Notes: generated by a model from the sequence alone, not told the origin. A stretch of 64,000 nucleotides of DNA from JAAFHB01 sp963677935 (GCA_963677935.2 CAXXEH010000003.1:6262001-6326000), one strand, 5' to 3'. Counted from the stretch's first letter, positions 54,991-64,000 are shown. Numbers and translations: made by a program.

Positions 54991-56235
54991 ATGGTCAATA
55001 AATCAACATATAAATGGGAAGTTCTGGCGTTGCTCTGGATCGCTTTTTTCCTTAACCAGGCAGATAGGCAGATATTTAATGTCGTGCTTCCCCTTATAAA
55101 AGAGGATCTGCAATTGTCAGATTTGCAAGTCGGATCAATTGCAACGGTTTTCAACCTGGTATATGCTTTACTTGTCCCGTTCGCTGGATATGTTGGTGAT
55201 TTATTTAGTAAGAAATGGATAGTTGTCCTAAGTATCCTCTTCTGGAGCATTGCCACGATGTTCACTGGTTTGAGCAGCGGTGTTTTGTCGCTAATCTTGT
55301 TGAGAAGTATTGCCACAGGTGGTGGAGAAGCCTTTTTTGGTCCGGCTAATTATACTTTGCTGGCAAGCTATCATAAGAATACCAGGGCTTTTGCAATGTC
55401 GATTCACCAGACTTCGTATTATCTGGGCATTATCCTGAGTGGTTATCTGGCCGGTTATATCGGCGAGCGATGGGGATGGAGAAGTGCATTTTATTTGTTT
55501 GGCGCTTTTGGTGTAATCCATGGACTTGTGATGGCTTCCAGATTAAAAGATAAAAACACATCGCGGGAACATGATAAATCAAATAGTGTGCGGTTTTCAG
55601 AAGCATTAAAAATCCTGCTACATACCCCAACTGCAATATTACTAACCATTGGTTTTAGTGGTTTGATCTTTGTCCTTGTAGGATATTTGACATGGACACC
55701 AACCTACCTTTTCGAAAAATTTGAAATGAGTCTTTCTCAGGCAGGTTTTCATTCGATGTTTTACACTCACCTGTGTGCATTTTTTGGAATCATCCTTGCC
55801 GGGAAATATTCAGATAAGCTGGCAAAAAAAGATCCAGCTAAAAGGTTGCTGATGCAAGGGATAGGATTATTGGCAGCTGTTCCATTTATTATATTGATGG
55901 GAACTTCAAACATCCTCTTAATGGTTTATATCGGATTTGCAGGTTTTGGTTTTGCCCGTGCATTTTTCGATGCCAATACCTATTCCATATTATTTGACGT
56001 TATTCCCGAAAAGTATCAATCCTCAGTGTCAGGTATTATGCTGATGACTGGGTTTTCGGTTGGGTCATTGTCTCCTCTTATATTGGGATACTTGAAACCA
56101 ATCTTTGGGCTTTCAATTGGGATCTCCCTGCTGTCAGTCGTCTGGTTTTTTTGCGGAATACTCTTATTAATAGCTTACAAATTTTATTTTAATAAAGATT
56201 ATTTGAGGGTACATAAATTACAAATCATTGAATAA
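54991..56235 (+). CDS. MFS transporter, sugar/sugar-acid type
   Basis: A 414-residue inner-membrane carrier with twelve hydrophobic helices. The first helix ALLWIAFFLNQADRQIFNVVLP and the GYVGDLFSKKWIVVLS loop resemble the anion-cation symporter/hexuronate (ExuT/GudP-like) subgroup. It lies 100 bases after the DUF5017 gene and 21 bases before the SDR. The downstream SDR and enolase-superfamily dehydratase support uptake of a sugar acid or a deoxy sugar. Confidence 0.9.
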   Translation: MVNKSTYKWEVLALLWIAFFLNQADRQIFNVVLPLIKEDLQLSDLQVGSIATVFNLVYALLVPFAGYVGDLFSKKWIVVLSILFWSIATMFTGLSSGVLSLILLRSIATGGGEAFFGPANYTLLASYHKNTRAFAMSIHQTSYYLGIILSGYLAGYIGERWGWRSAFYLFGAFGVIHGLVMASRLKDKNTSREHDKSNSVRFSEALKILLHTPTAILLTIGFSGLIFVLVGYLTWTPTYLFEKFEMSLSQAGFHSMFYTHLCAFFGIILAGKYSDKLAKKDPAKRLLMQGIGLLAAVPFIILMGTSNILLMVYIGFAGFGFARAFFDANTYSILFDVIPEKYQSSVSGIMLMTGFSVGSLSPLILGYLKPIFGLSIGISLLSVVWFFCGILLLIAYKFYFNKDYLRVHKLQIIE

Positions 56236-56256
56236 ATAAAAAGGAGAAAAATACAA

Positions 56257-57033
56257 ATGCGTTTTAAAGATAAAGTCGTATTAGTTACTGGTGCAAGCCG
56301 AAATACAGGAGTTGGAATTGCAGCATTATTTATCCGTGAAGGGGCAAAAGTATGCATCAATGGCTCCACTCCCAAAAGCACTTCTGAGGGTGGTGATTTT
56401 TTACACGAAATGGGATTACAAGGTTTTGTTGAGATACCTGCAGATATTTCAGACAACGGGCAGGTCATCGGGATGTTTAACCAAATCAGGAAAAAGTTTG
56501 GCAGGATTGATATCCTTATTAATAATGCATGTAATCAGGGACTTGGGATGGTTTTCGAACAGATGACATCTGAAGATTTTATGTCTGTTATCAATGTGAA
56601 TTTGCTGGGGACATTTCAGGTTTCACAGCAAGCTGTAAAAATGATGTTGACACAAGAGTCGCGTGGAGTAATTATCAACCTGGGTTCGAATGTCTCTAAG
56701 CGTTCCATACATAACCGCACTGCATATGTAACGAGCAAAGGTGGGATTGATGCCTTAACCAAATCTATGGCTATTGACTTAGCAGACAAAGGTATCCGGG
56801 TAAATATGGTTGCCCCTGGCTATATATTCACTGATCGTTGGGAGACCCTCCCTGAAGAAAAAAAGGTGCGCCGCAGAATGAACGTACCATTAGGGTTCGA
56901 AGCAACAGCTGAAGATATTGCTCAAGCGGTTGCCTTTTTGGCATCCGATGCCTCCCGAAATATCTGCGGGGAAAGGTTAGTTGTGGATGGGGGTTGTTCC
57001 GCCCAACATATGCCATCAGACATCGACATTTAA
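56257..57033 (+). CDS. Short-chain dehydrogenase/reductase
   Basis: A 258-residue classical SDR. The nucleotide loop is VTGASRNTGVG (10-20), the structural NNAC replaces NNAG, and the catalytic Tyr/Lys are in YVTSKGG. The C-terminus has VAPGYIFTDRW and GERLVVDGG. It oxidises or reduces a hydroxyl group on a sugar or sugar acid. The start follows an aaggag ribosome site. It is one of several adjacent catabolic enzymes in the second locus. Confidence 0.92.
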   Translation: MRFKDKVVLVTGASRNTGVGIAALFIREGAKVCINGSTPKSTSEGGDFLHEMGLQGFVEIPADISDNGQVIGMFNQIRKKFGRIDILINNACNQGLGMVFEQMTSEDFMSVINVNLLGTFQVSQQAVKMMLTQESRGVIINLGSNVSKRSIHNRTAYVTSKGGIDALTKSMAIDLADKGIRVNMVAPGYIFTDRWETLPEEKKVRRRMNVPLGFEATAEDIAQAVAFLASDASRNICGERLVVDGGCSAQHMPSDIDI

Positions 57034-57045
57034 CAAACATTTAGT

Positions 57046-57774
57046 TTGAAAAAATCAACAGTGGATATTACATGGCTAGGCCAGGGAGGATTTTTGTTTG
57101 AATCCGTTGGGGAAAGGCTGATTATCGATCCTTTTTTGAGTGATGTTGTTGAACAGCGCCAAGGCTTTCCCCGTTTGACATCGCCACCATTTACGGTCGA
57201 AGAGCTTGAGCCTGATTTTATATTTATTACTCATGATCATATTGACCATTTTGACCCAATCTCATTACCTGAAATCCACCGCAGCTATCCAAAGGTACCA
57301 GTTGGAGGACCAGATAGCGTGATGAATAAAGCTGTGAATTGTCATTTCAATCCTTCTGCTCTGGTGACTATAAACAAATATGACACCCATTTTTTCGGGC
57401 GGTTTAAAATTACAGCGATGCCAGCTACCCATTCCGATCCTTTTACTGTCGGTTGCCTCGTTGAGGTTGGTGGCAAAGTAATATACCTCAGCGGTGACAC
57501 ATTGTATTCGGAAAAACTTGCTGATGAATTAATGTTGATAATCAAAACTAAAATAGACGTTATGTTAGTCTGTATTAACGGTAAGTTAGGTAATATGGAT
57601 TGGCTCGAAGCTGTTTCGCTAGTCAGAAAGTTAAAGCCAAAGTTAGCTATTCCGATGCACTATGGAATGTTCGCTGAAAATACTACTGACCCTGTCCCTT
57701 TTATTGATGGGATAGGATCCTTTGGAATAATGGGGGAAATATTGATTCCAGGAGTACGAAAAACAATCAGCTAA
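57046..57774 (+). CDS. MBL-fold metallohydrolase (UlaG-like)
   Basis: A 242-residue metallo-beta-lactamase-fold enzyme with ITHDHIDHFDP (H-x-H-x-D-H), MPATHSDP, LSGDTLY and IPMHYGMF as metal ligands, most like the UlaG/L-ascorbate-6-phosphate lactonase group. No ATG is available: TTG 57046 or GTG 57061 must be used. Lactone hydrolysis after the SDR would give the sugar acid that the following dehydratase acts on. This pathway order is an inference. Confidence 0.85.
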   Translation: MKKSTVDITWLGQGGFLFESVGERLIIDPFLSDVVEQRQGFPRLTSPPFTVEELEPDFIFITHDHIDHFDPISLPEIHRSYPKVPVGGPDSVMNKAVNCHFNPSALVTINKYDTHFFGRFKITAMPATHSDPFTVGCLVEVGGKVIYLSGDTLYSEKLADELMLIIKTKIDVMLVCINGKLGNMDWLEAVSLVRKLKPKLAIPMHYGMFAENTTDPVPFIDGIGSFGIMGEILIPGVRKTIS

Positions 57775-57779
57775 ATATC

Positions 57780-57800
57780 AATGCATTGGATTAATGCATT
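57780..57800. repeat. Two aatgcatt palindromes 5 bases apart
   Basis: Two copies of the palindrome aatgcatt (57780-57787, 57793-57800) lie just after the MBL gene, in the gap before the dehydratase gene. They could pair as a hairpin or serve as a tandem protein site. Significance is uncertain. Confidence 0.35.
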
Positions 57801-57896
57801 AAAAAATGAAACGAGCCATGAGCAAAATTTTCTCACACAAGAGTATGGCTACTTGGGCGAGTTCCATATGGCCTTTAAAAAACAAATTATAAACAT

Positions 57897-59066
57897 ATGA
57901 AAGTAACAGGGATTAAAACATTTATTTGCCACGCTTATCGCACAAATTGGGTATTTTTAAAGGTAATGACCGATTCCGGACTATACGGTGTAGGGGAGTC
58001 GACACTGGAAATGCGGGAATTATCAGTAGTCCAGGCAATCAAAGAATTGGAAAGGTATCTTATAGGAAGAGATCCTCATAATGTTGAAGCTTTTTGGCAC
58101 GATGCTTACCGCGATGCTTATTGGAGGGGTGGTCCGGTATTAATGAGCGCATTGGCTGGCGTTGAGATGGCTTTGTGGGACATCAAAGGGAAAGATCTTG
58201 GCGTTCCGATTTATCAGCTTATAGGTGGAAAAGTTAGAAGCTCAGTCCCTTGCTATGCTAATGGCTGGTTTGTTGGAGCCAAAAAACCAGATGAATTTGC
58301 CGATAAGGCAAAAGTAACAATAGAAGCAGGGTTCAAGGGATTAAAATGGGATCCTTTTGGCAAAGAGTATATGAATATTTCACCCTTAAAACTGAAAGAG
58401 GCCTTGGATTGTATAGCAGCTGTCAAAGGAGCTGTTGGCAGTCAGGCTCATCTGATTATTGAAGGGCATGGACGTTTTAATATCCCCACAGCTGTCACGA
58501 TTGGGAATGCCCTGAAGGAATTCGGAATACTCTGGTTTGAAGAGCCAATCCCGCCCGACGATAAGGCGGGTCTTGCATGGGTGCGAAAAAAGATAGATGT
58601 TCCGGTTTCAGGTGGCGAAAGGTTATATAGTCGGTTTGATTTTGCTGATTTCATGAGGATGGAATGTGCAGATTACTGGCAACCGGATGTTTCTCATGCT
58701 GGGGGTATTATGGAATTAAGAAAAATTGCCGCCATGGCTGAAAGTCATTATATTCCAATTTGTCCTCATAATCCAAGTGGACCTGTCGCTAATGCAGCTA
58801 CTTTACAATTGGCAGCATGTACACCTAATTTTTATCTGTTGGAAACAATGTCTAGTGATGTTACCTATCGTAGCGAGATTTGTGATGAGAAAATTGTGCT
58901 TATAAACGGTGAAATGGAAATTCCTGACAAACCGGGTTTGGGAATAGACCTTAACGAAGACGAAATCAATAAATATCCTTATCAATGTCGTAATCTGAGA
59001 CATTACCAAGGCAATTTAACTGACATCAGGCCTGATGATGATAAGAAATTCTATAAATCACACTAA
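57897..59066 (+). CDS. Enolase-superfamily sugar-acid dehydratase (mandelate racemase subgroup)
   Basis: A 389-residue (beta/alpha)7-beta barrel enzyme with capping domain. Metal ligands fit the galactonate-dehydratase-like group: IIEGHGRF (Glu189, His191), WFEEPIP (Glu215) and SGGERLYS (Glu241). General-base residues are in DVSHAGG (Asp264) and PHNPSGP (His291). It removes water from an aldonic acid to give a 2-keto-3-deoxy acid. Placed after the SDR and lactonase-like genes, it completes an oxidative (Entner-Doudoroff-like) route; the kinase and aldolase would be elsewhere. Confidence 0.88.
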   Translation: MKVTGIKTFICHAYRTNWVFLKVMTDSGLYGVGESTLEMRELSVVQAIKELERYLIGRDPHNVEAFWHDAYRDAYWRGGPVLMSALAGVEMALWDIKGKDLGVPIYQLIGGKVRSSVPCYANGWFVGAKKPDEFADKAKVTIEAGFKGLKWDPFGKEYMNISPLKLKEALDCIAAVKGAVGSQAHLIIEGHGRFNIPTAVTIGNALKEFGILWFEEPIPPDDKAGLAWVRKKIDVPVSGGERLYSRFDFADFMRMECADYWQPDVSHAGGIMELRKIAAMAESHYIPICPHNPSGPVANAATLQLAACTPNFYLLETMSSDVTYRSEICDEKIVLINGEMEIPDKPGLGIDLNEDEINKYPYQCRNLRHYQGNLTDIRPDDDKKFYKSH

Positions 59067-59083
59067 CCTTTTTAAGTTTTATT

Positions 59084-60502
59084 ATGAAAAAAGTGGCATT
59101 GTATTACATCATTTTCCTGGGGATCTTTCTGCTATTCCCTTCTGATATAAGGGCGGTTATTAAACTTCCTGCAATCTTTGGCAACCACATGGTTTTGCAA
59201 CAGCAGTCAGATGTTGCAATCTGGGGAACAACTACGGTATCGAATTCAGTAAAGATTACAACCTCCTGGAATGGTAAAAATTATATTACGAAGGCGGACA
59301 ATAACGGCGATTGGAAAATTAGGGTCAAGACGCCATCGGCTGGTGGTCCGTATAAGATTGTCATCTCAGATGGTGTTCCTTTAGAGTTATTGGATATTTT
59401 AATAGGCGAAGTTTGGGTTTGTTCAGGGCAATCAAACATGGAGATGCTGATGAAAGGTTATCCCAATCAACCAGTCAAGGGTTCAAACAATGACATTGCA
59501 AAGTCTATGAATAAAAATATCCGGCTTTTTACTGTTAAAAATGATCCAAGTTATGAACCACAAAAGGATTTTAGGGGAAATTGGCTGAGCTGTGAGCCTG
59601 AAAATACATCCAATTTTAGTGCTACAGCATATTATTTTGGCGAAATGTTACAGGAAGCATTGGATATACCGGTTGGATTAATTTGTTCCAGTTGGGGTGG
59701 GACACGAATTGAAGCTTGGATTAATGAGGCAGGAATAAAGAAATTTGATTATGTAAAACCTGCAGATAAAAGCCAGCTAAAGGGTGTAAACTCAAATTCA
59801 CCCAGTGTACTTTTTAATTCTATGATCAATCCAATGACTGGTTTTGGTATCAAAGGGGTAATATGGTACCAGGGAGAATCGAACAGAAGTGAACCTGCAC
59901 ATTATTTGCAATTAATGCCAGAAATGGTTACTGGTTGGAGAGAAAAGTGGGCTATTGGGGATTTCCCATTTTATTTTGTGCAAATAGCGCCTTTTGATTA
60001 TGGTGCTAACGGGTTTAATTCTGCTTTTTTCAGAGAAGCTCAATTGAACGCAAGTTCAATTATTCCTAATTCCGGTATGGCATGTATCATGGATATAGGA
60101 GAAAAGGATTGTGTCCATCCGTCCAACAAGAAGACAGGCGCAGAAAGATTAGCTTTTTTAGCACTTGCCAAAACCTATCTGAAACAAGGTTTTGCCTATT
60201 CAGGCCCTGTGTTGAAAAAACTTACCGTAGAAGGAAATCTGGTGTATTTAACTTTCGATCATGCTGCTAACGGGTTGACCACATTTGGAAAGAAACTGGA
60301 AAACTTTCAGCTATCGGGAGTAAACCGTCGCTTTTATCCGGCAGAAGGCATTATTACAGATAAAGGTATTCTCCTGTATTCCAGATGGGTAGGTAGTCCT
60401 GTGGCGGTCAGATATGCTTTTGATGATTTTGCTGTGGGAGAGTTATATAACACTGAAGGACTACCGGCTTCTTCGTTCCGGTCAGACGATTGGGAAAAAT
60501 AG
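59084..60502 (+). CDS. Sialate O-acetylesterase-like (SASA) carbohydrate esterase
   Basis: A 472-residue secreted esterase (signal peptide about 1-24). The N-terminal beta domain (about 25-105, LPAIFGNHMVLQQQSDVAIWG) is followed by the SGNH-like domain with CSGQSNMEM (nucleophile Ser117), GTRIEAW, VIWYQGESN and the acid/base pair in DCVHPSN. It removes acetyl groups from glycan chains in the periplasm. It begins 18 bases after the dehydratase gene and precedes the two glycosidase paralogs, which would act on the deacetylated chain. Confidence 0.9.
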   Translation: MKKVALYYIIFLGIFLLFPSDIRAVIKLPAIFGNHMVLQQQSDVAIWGTTTVSNSVKITTSWNGKNYITKADNNGDWKIRVKTPSAGGPYKIVISDGVPLELLDILIGEVWVCSGQSNMEMLMKGYPNQPVKGSNNDIAKSMNKNIRLFTVKNDPSYEPQKDFRGNWLSCEPENTSNFSATAYYFGEMLQEALDIPVGLICSSWGGTRIEAWINEAGIKKFDYVKPADKSQLKGVNSNSPSVLFNSMINPMTGFGIKGVIWYQGESNRSEPAHYLQLMPEMVTGWREKWAIGDFPFYFVQIAPFDYGANGFNSAFFREAQLNASSIIPNSGMACIMDIGEKDCVHPSNKKTGAERLAFLALAKTYLKQGFAYSGPVLKKLTVEGNLVYLTFDHAANGLTTFGKKLENFQLSGVNRRFYPAEGIITDKGILLYSRWVGSPVAVRYAFDDFAVGELYNTEGLPASSFRSDDWEK

Positions 60503-60547
60503 TCATTCAATATTAGAACGTTATCAAAAATAAATAACAAAACAATA

Positions 60548-61984
60548 ATGAAAAAAATAACCGGTTTTACATTTTGTCTCTTATTTTCTCTTGTTTCATT
60601 TGGACAAGTACAATATAAATCCATAACCTGGCAAAAATTTAAAGTATCAGGGCCTGCATTAAAACAACTTGGCTGGCTTGAACCAAAGCACGCCAAAGAC
60701 ATCAAATCTTCTATCTGGTCGGTTGGTTGTGAAACCTTAGACAGAAATCAGGCCCGGTTTGATATCTACAAGAATTTTGTGGGAGAACTGGGTGTTAAAC
60801 ACGCAAGACTGCAGAGTGGATGGGCTAAATGTGAGAAACAAAAGGGGGTTTACAATTTTGCCTGGCTTGACAGTTGTGTTTATGGGTTGGCAGAACAAGG
60901 CGTTAATCCCTGGATTTGCCTGTGCTATGGTAATTCTAATTACTTTAGTCAGATTGACTTAGGAGCCGATTTGTTTACTGCTGAAGAGACAATGGCTGGC
61001 TGGTGCCGGTATGTTGAGGCAACCGTTTCCCGGTACAAGGACGTGGTTAAAGAATGGGAAATATGGAATGAACCCAGGCACAGGGCTTCTACTGAGGCCT
61101 ATGCCAACCTGTTGATCAGGACTTCGGAAGCGATCAGAAAGGTTCAGCCCGATGCGAAAATTATGGGCTTTACAGTGCATGGGTTTTCTCCGGACGTGGT
61201 TACGAAGTTCCCCGCCGCAGTATTGGAAATCCTTAAGGCAAAAAATAAGCTGGATGTCGTTGATTATGTGACCTATCATCCCTACACAAAAAATCCGGAT
61301 GATTGCTATCCAATGGTCGATGAGCTTAAAGAACTGTTTCATTCCTATAATCCCAAAATTAAATTTTACCAGGGCGAAAGTGGCTGCCCGTCGATTTTGG
61401 AATGGGGGCATGCGCTGACCGAATATCCCTGGACAGAATATAGTCAGGCCAAATGGGTGATGCGAAGAATGGCCGGCGATATGATACGGGATATCCGTTC
61501 TTCAGTATTCACCATCATCGATTTGCGGTATAAGGAGATGCTTCAGTCGTTCGGATTAATCCGGTCCAATTTGCTGCGAGAGTTCATCTACAAACGTCCT
61601 TCTTACTATGGCGCACAAAATATGGCTGGGTTCTTTAGCGGACAACTAGAATCACTGGGCGAGCTGAAATACGAATCAACTTCTTCCCGCAAATTGACAA
61701 TAGCCGGAATGAAGACCGGGAATGGTAAAGTGGCCATTATCTGGTACGGAGATAAAGTTCCGACAGACGACCTAAAATGGGACTTAATTGATCTAAAAGC
61801 ACAGGGTCTGAGTTTTAAAGACCCTGTTTACATTGAAATGATAACCGGCAAAGTATTCGAACTGGAAAAAGCGAACTGGCAATGCAATAACAATAGTCTT
61901 GAGTTGAAGAGCTTCCCTGTATGGGATAGTCCGGTTGTGATCGCCGAGCGTTCGCAGGTGGTACTGAAAAAAGATGTGAAATAA
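60548..61984 (+). CDS. Clan GH-A glycosidase (GH39/GH5-like), secreted
   Basis: A 478-residue enzyme with signal peptide (about 1-20). The barrel has the acid/base EWEIWNEPRH (Glu175) and the nucleophile FYQGESGCP (Glu277), with HARLQSGWAKCEKQKGVYNF and DYVTYHPYT in between. This resembles GH39 beta-xylosidase and related GH-A families, but subfamily and substrate are not assigned. It is followed 21 bases later by a close paralog that carries an extra domain. Confidence 0.82.
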   Translation: MKKITGFTFCLLFSLVSFGQVQYKSITWQKFKVSGPALKQLGWLEPKHAKDIKSSIWSVGCETLDRNQARFDIYKNFVGELGVKHARLQSGWAKCEKQKGVYNFAWLDSCVYGLAEQGVNPWICLCYGNSNYFSQIDLGADLFTAEETMAGWCRYVEATVSRYKDVVKEWEIWNEPRHRASTEAYANLLIRTSEAIRKVQPDAKIMGFTVHGFSPDVVTKFPAAVLEILKAKNKLDVVDYVTYHPYTKNPDDCYPMVDELKELFHSYNPKIKFYQGESGCPSILEWGHALTEYPWTEYSQAKWVMRRMAGDMIRDIRSSVFTIIDLRYKEMLQSFGLIRSNLLREFIYKRPSYYGAQNMAGFFSGQLESLGELKYESTSSRKLTIAGMKTGNGKVAIIWYGDKVPTDDLKWDLIDLKAQGLSFKDPVYIEMITGKVFELEKANWQCNNNSLELKSFPVWDSPVVIAERSQVVLKKDVK

Positions 61985-62005
61985 TTTCGTATTCAACGTA
62001 TTATC

Positions 62006-64000
62006 GTGGCTGTAAATAAATTCATAATATTCTTTTTTTTGTTGGCGCTTTCTTTCCGGGTTTCCATTGCTCAGGAAGAAAAGCATAAAAGCATCGCCTG
62101 GGAGGAAATAAAAAATGCAGGTCCGGATCTGAAACAAATTGGCTGGCTTAAAACAAAGCATGCCAATGAGATAAAATCTTCGAACTGGTCGGTTGGCTGC
62201 GAAACACTTGACAGGGATTATGCGAAGTTCAGTGTTTATAAAAATTATGTGGGAGAGCTGGGGGTAAAGCATGCCCGCTTGCAGAGCGGCTGGGCCAAGT
62301 GTGAGAAACAAAAGGGTGTGTATGATTTCGCTTGGCTCGACAGTTGTGTTTACGGTTTGATTGATCAGGGGGTGAAACCCTGGATTTGCCTGTGCTACGG
62401 AAATACGCTTTATAAATCCAGGATAGAACTGGGCGCGGAAATATTTACTTCGGAAGAAATCATGACGGCATGGTGCAAATATGTTGAGGCGACAGTTCTG
62501 CATTACAAAGCTGTTGTAAAAGATTGGGAAATTTGGAATGAGCCAAGGCATTCTGCATCTCCTGAGGCTTATGCTAACCTTTTAATTAGAACTTCCGGGG
62601 CAATCAGAAAGTCCCAGTCCAATGCAACAATTCTGGGATTTACGGTACATGGTTTTACCCCCGGGATAGTACTTAAATTTCCTTCGGCAGTATTGGAAAT
62701 ATTGAAAGCGAAGGGAAAGCTGGATGTGGTTGATTATGTGACTTATCATCCATATACCCCAAACCCGGATGATTGTTATCCAATGGTTGAGGAGCTCAGG
62801 CAACTTCTACATTCGTATAACCCGAGACTAAAATTATATCAGGGAGAAAGTGGTTGTCCGTCAATGGGCAATAACAGGAATAATAAAGAACCGTGGACAG
62901 AATATAGTCAGGTAAAATGGAATTTGCGGCGTTTAGCCGGAGACTGGACAAGAAATATACCTTCGTCCCTTTTTACAATTATCGATTTAAAATATCCTGA
63001 TCATTTACAGTCGCTTGGTTTAATACGCTCAAACGATTCCCATGAATTTTTGTATAAACGAACTTCTTTCTACAGTGCTCAGCACATGTTCAACTTCTTT
63101 GATTCATCTGTAAAGTCAATGGGAGAAATGAAATATAAGGCAGATACACAGCGAAAAATGTATGTTGCCGGATTCAGGAAAAAAGGAACATCGGCATCGG
63201 GTGTAATGATCTGGTATAACGACAATGCGCCTGACAGCAACCTGAAGTGGGATTTGGTGAATGTGACCATCTGCAATATCCGGTTTAAAGACCCGGTGTA
63301 CGTGGAATTGATTACCGGCAAGGTCTATGAAATTGGCAGGAAAAATTGGCAAAAATCAGGGAACGGTACAGTTTTTACAAACCTGCCTGTATGGGACAGT
63401 CCTGTTATGCTGGATGAACGTGGACAAATCGTGATGATGCCGGTAAACATCGCCGCAAAGCAGGTTCAACAGGTTCCCGGCAAAATGAAAGTAGTACAGT
63501 GCTGGGACGACAGTCCCACTACCGACATTCCGTTGGTGGCACTCTTGAAGAAATATCATGCCAGGGCTACTTTTAACATTATTCCGCGGGAAACCCGGAA
63601 AGCTTTTGTGGTCAGGAAAATGAAGGCCGGCGAGCATGTCCTTTTCTCTTTCCTGCCGAAGGATGTTTCAAGGGAGGGCGGCTTCAAAGTGGAGCACCTT
63701 GCCAACAGCGAGATGCATGGAATTTACGAGGGTTTCAAAATTGCCGGGCACTGCGGTATTCCGCTGGGTGATACGCCAAAGGATTCTGAGGCTCGGATGC
63801 AGATACTGCAGAAAACCAAAACGATGATCCGGGATGACTTCGGGCAGGCGGTATGCGGATATGTCTATCCCGGCGGAAATTACAGCCCTGCGGCCATGAA
63901 GGGTATCGGAAAAGCCGGATATCTTTACGCCCGTACCACGAAGAGTGCTGATGCACCGCTTCCGCTTGATACACCCATGGCCTTGCCCACAAGTTGCCAT
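62006..64000 (+). CDS. GH-A glycosidase fused to NodB-like polysaccharide deacetylase domain, 3' truncated
   Basis: An open frame of 665 codons runs from GTG 62006 to the window edge without a stop. A signal peptide (AVNKFIIFFFLLALSFRVSIA) is followed by a glycosidase domain (about 30-480) closely similar to the preceding gene, sharing GELGVKHARLQSGWAKCEKQ, WEIWNEPRH and YQGESGCP. From about residue 495 a NodB-type domain begins: VVQCWDDSPTTD (Asp-Asp metal motif), ARATFNIIP, IAGHCGIPLGD and VCGYVYPGGNYSPAAMKG. The second motif has one His (HCGIP) rather than H-S/T-x2-H, so the metal site is atypical. It likely cleaves and deacetylates the same polysaccharide. Confidence 0.85.
   Translation, partial: MAVNKFIIFFFLLALSFRVSIAQEEKHKSIAWEEIKNAGPDLKQIGWLKTKHANEIKSSNWSVGCETLDRDYAKFSVYKNYVGELGVKHARLQSGWAKCEKQKGVYDFAWLDSCVYGLIDQGVKPWICLCYGNTLYKSRIELGAEIFTSEEIMTAWCKYVEATVLHYKAVVKDWEIWNEPRHSASPEAYANLLIRTSGAIRKSQSNATILGFTVHGFTPGIVLKFPSAVLEILKAKGKLDVVDYVTYHPYTPNPDDCYPMVEELRQLLHSYNPRLKLYQGESGCPSMGNNRNNKEPWTEYSQVKWNLRRLAGDWTRNIPSSLFTIIDLKYPDHLQSLGLIRSNDSHEFLYKRTSFYSAQHMFNFFDSSVKSMGEMKYKADTQRKMYVAGFRKKGTSASGVMIWYNDNAPDSNLKWDLVNVTICNIRFKDPVYVELITGKVYEIGRKNWQKSGNGTVFTNLPVWDSPVMLDERGQIVMMPVNIAAKQVQQVPGKMKVVQCWDDSPTTDIPLVALLKKYHARATFNIIPRETRKAFVVRKMKAGEHVLFSFLPKDVSREGGFKVEHLANSEMHGIYEGFKIAGHCGIPLGDTPKDSEARMQILQKTKTMIRDDFGQAVCGYVYPGGNYSPAAMKGIGKAGYLYARTTKSADAPLPLDTPMALPTSCH

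Noticed and set aside
61793..62551. 252-codon minus-strand open frame
   Set aside because: It is the antisense shadow of the two glycosidase paralogs, whose protein motifs are unambiguous on the + strand.
1..64000. CRISPR array, tRNA, rRNA or integrase
   Set aside because: No regularly spaced repeats, cloverleaf-like genes, ribosomal RNA segments or recombinase signatures were noticed when reading both strands.

Overview
The window looks like a chromosomal segment of a glycan-degrading member of the Bacteroidota. The evidence is two SusC/SusD outer-membrane pairs, a FecI/FecR-type sigma/anti-sigma pair typical of that phylum, many lipoproteins, AT-rich spacers and few strong Shine-Dalgarno sites. 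No tRNA, rRNA, CRISPR array or intact mobile element was seen. The exact genus cannot be told from the sequence alone.

Layout. (1) 1-2279: the 3' part of a classical TonB-dependent receptor cut by the window edge. (2) 2280-7960: an AT-rich accessory patch. It holds three co-directional cytoplasmic genes: a patatin-like phospholipase, an M19-dipeptidase-like metallohydrolase and a HET-C-related protein. They are bounded by a gene relic upstream, and by a broken lipoprotein gene and a frameshifted IS5-type transposase remnant downstream. This is the best candidate for an undescribed system. (3) 8021-15331: ECF sigma factor, FecR anti-sigma factor, SusC with an STN domain, SusD, then a strong hairpin. 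This is a complete trans-envelope signalling and uptake unit. (4) 15476-25189: a + strand run of an HGSNAT-like acyltransferase, a ceramidase-like hydrolase lacking its serine, a DUF6786-like lipoprotein, a PmoA/DUF6807 protein, a UroD-type protein, a GH36-like glycosidase and a beta-helix protein. (5) 25294-31971: a compact operon of DoxX, a Tat-type Gfo/Idh/MocA oxidoreductase, an MFS transporter, an M20 amidohydrolase, an NAD-epimerase-like protein and a DapA-like aldolase, which reads as one catabolic pathway. (6) 32124-36774: a GH42-like enzyme, a cupin lipoprotein and L-serine dehydratase.

(7) 36855-45650, minus strand: a GH2 beta-mannosidase; then a unit with a CE12-like acetylesterase, a CE1-like esterase, a HAD phosphatase, an APC permease, a Gfo/Idh/MocA oxidoreductase and a DegT-family PLP enzyme. 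This unit is divergent from a PocR-AraC regulator (45941-46804). (8) 47164-64000: a second polysaccharide-utilization locus. A GntR/LacI-hybrid regulator (minus, with a HAD phosphatase) faces SusC, SusD and a DUF5017 lipoprotein across an 11-bp-arm palindrome. MFS, SDR, MBL-fold hydrolase, enolase-superfamily dehydratase, SASA acetylesterase and two tandem GH-A glycosidase paralogs follow. The second paralog is fused to a NodB-like polysaccharide deacetylase domain and runs off the window.

Working together, the SusCD pairs bind and import oligosaccharides and the secreted esterases and glycosidases trim them. The MFS/APC carriers, oxidoreductases, dehydratase and aldolase would process the resulting monosaccharides or sugar acids. 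Acetyl- and acyl-esterases plus GH2/GH42/GH36-like enzymes suggest decorated plant or algal heteropolysaccharides, but the substrate is an inference.
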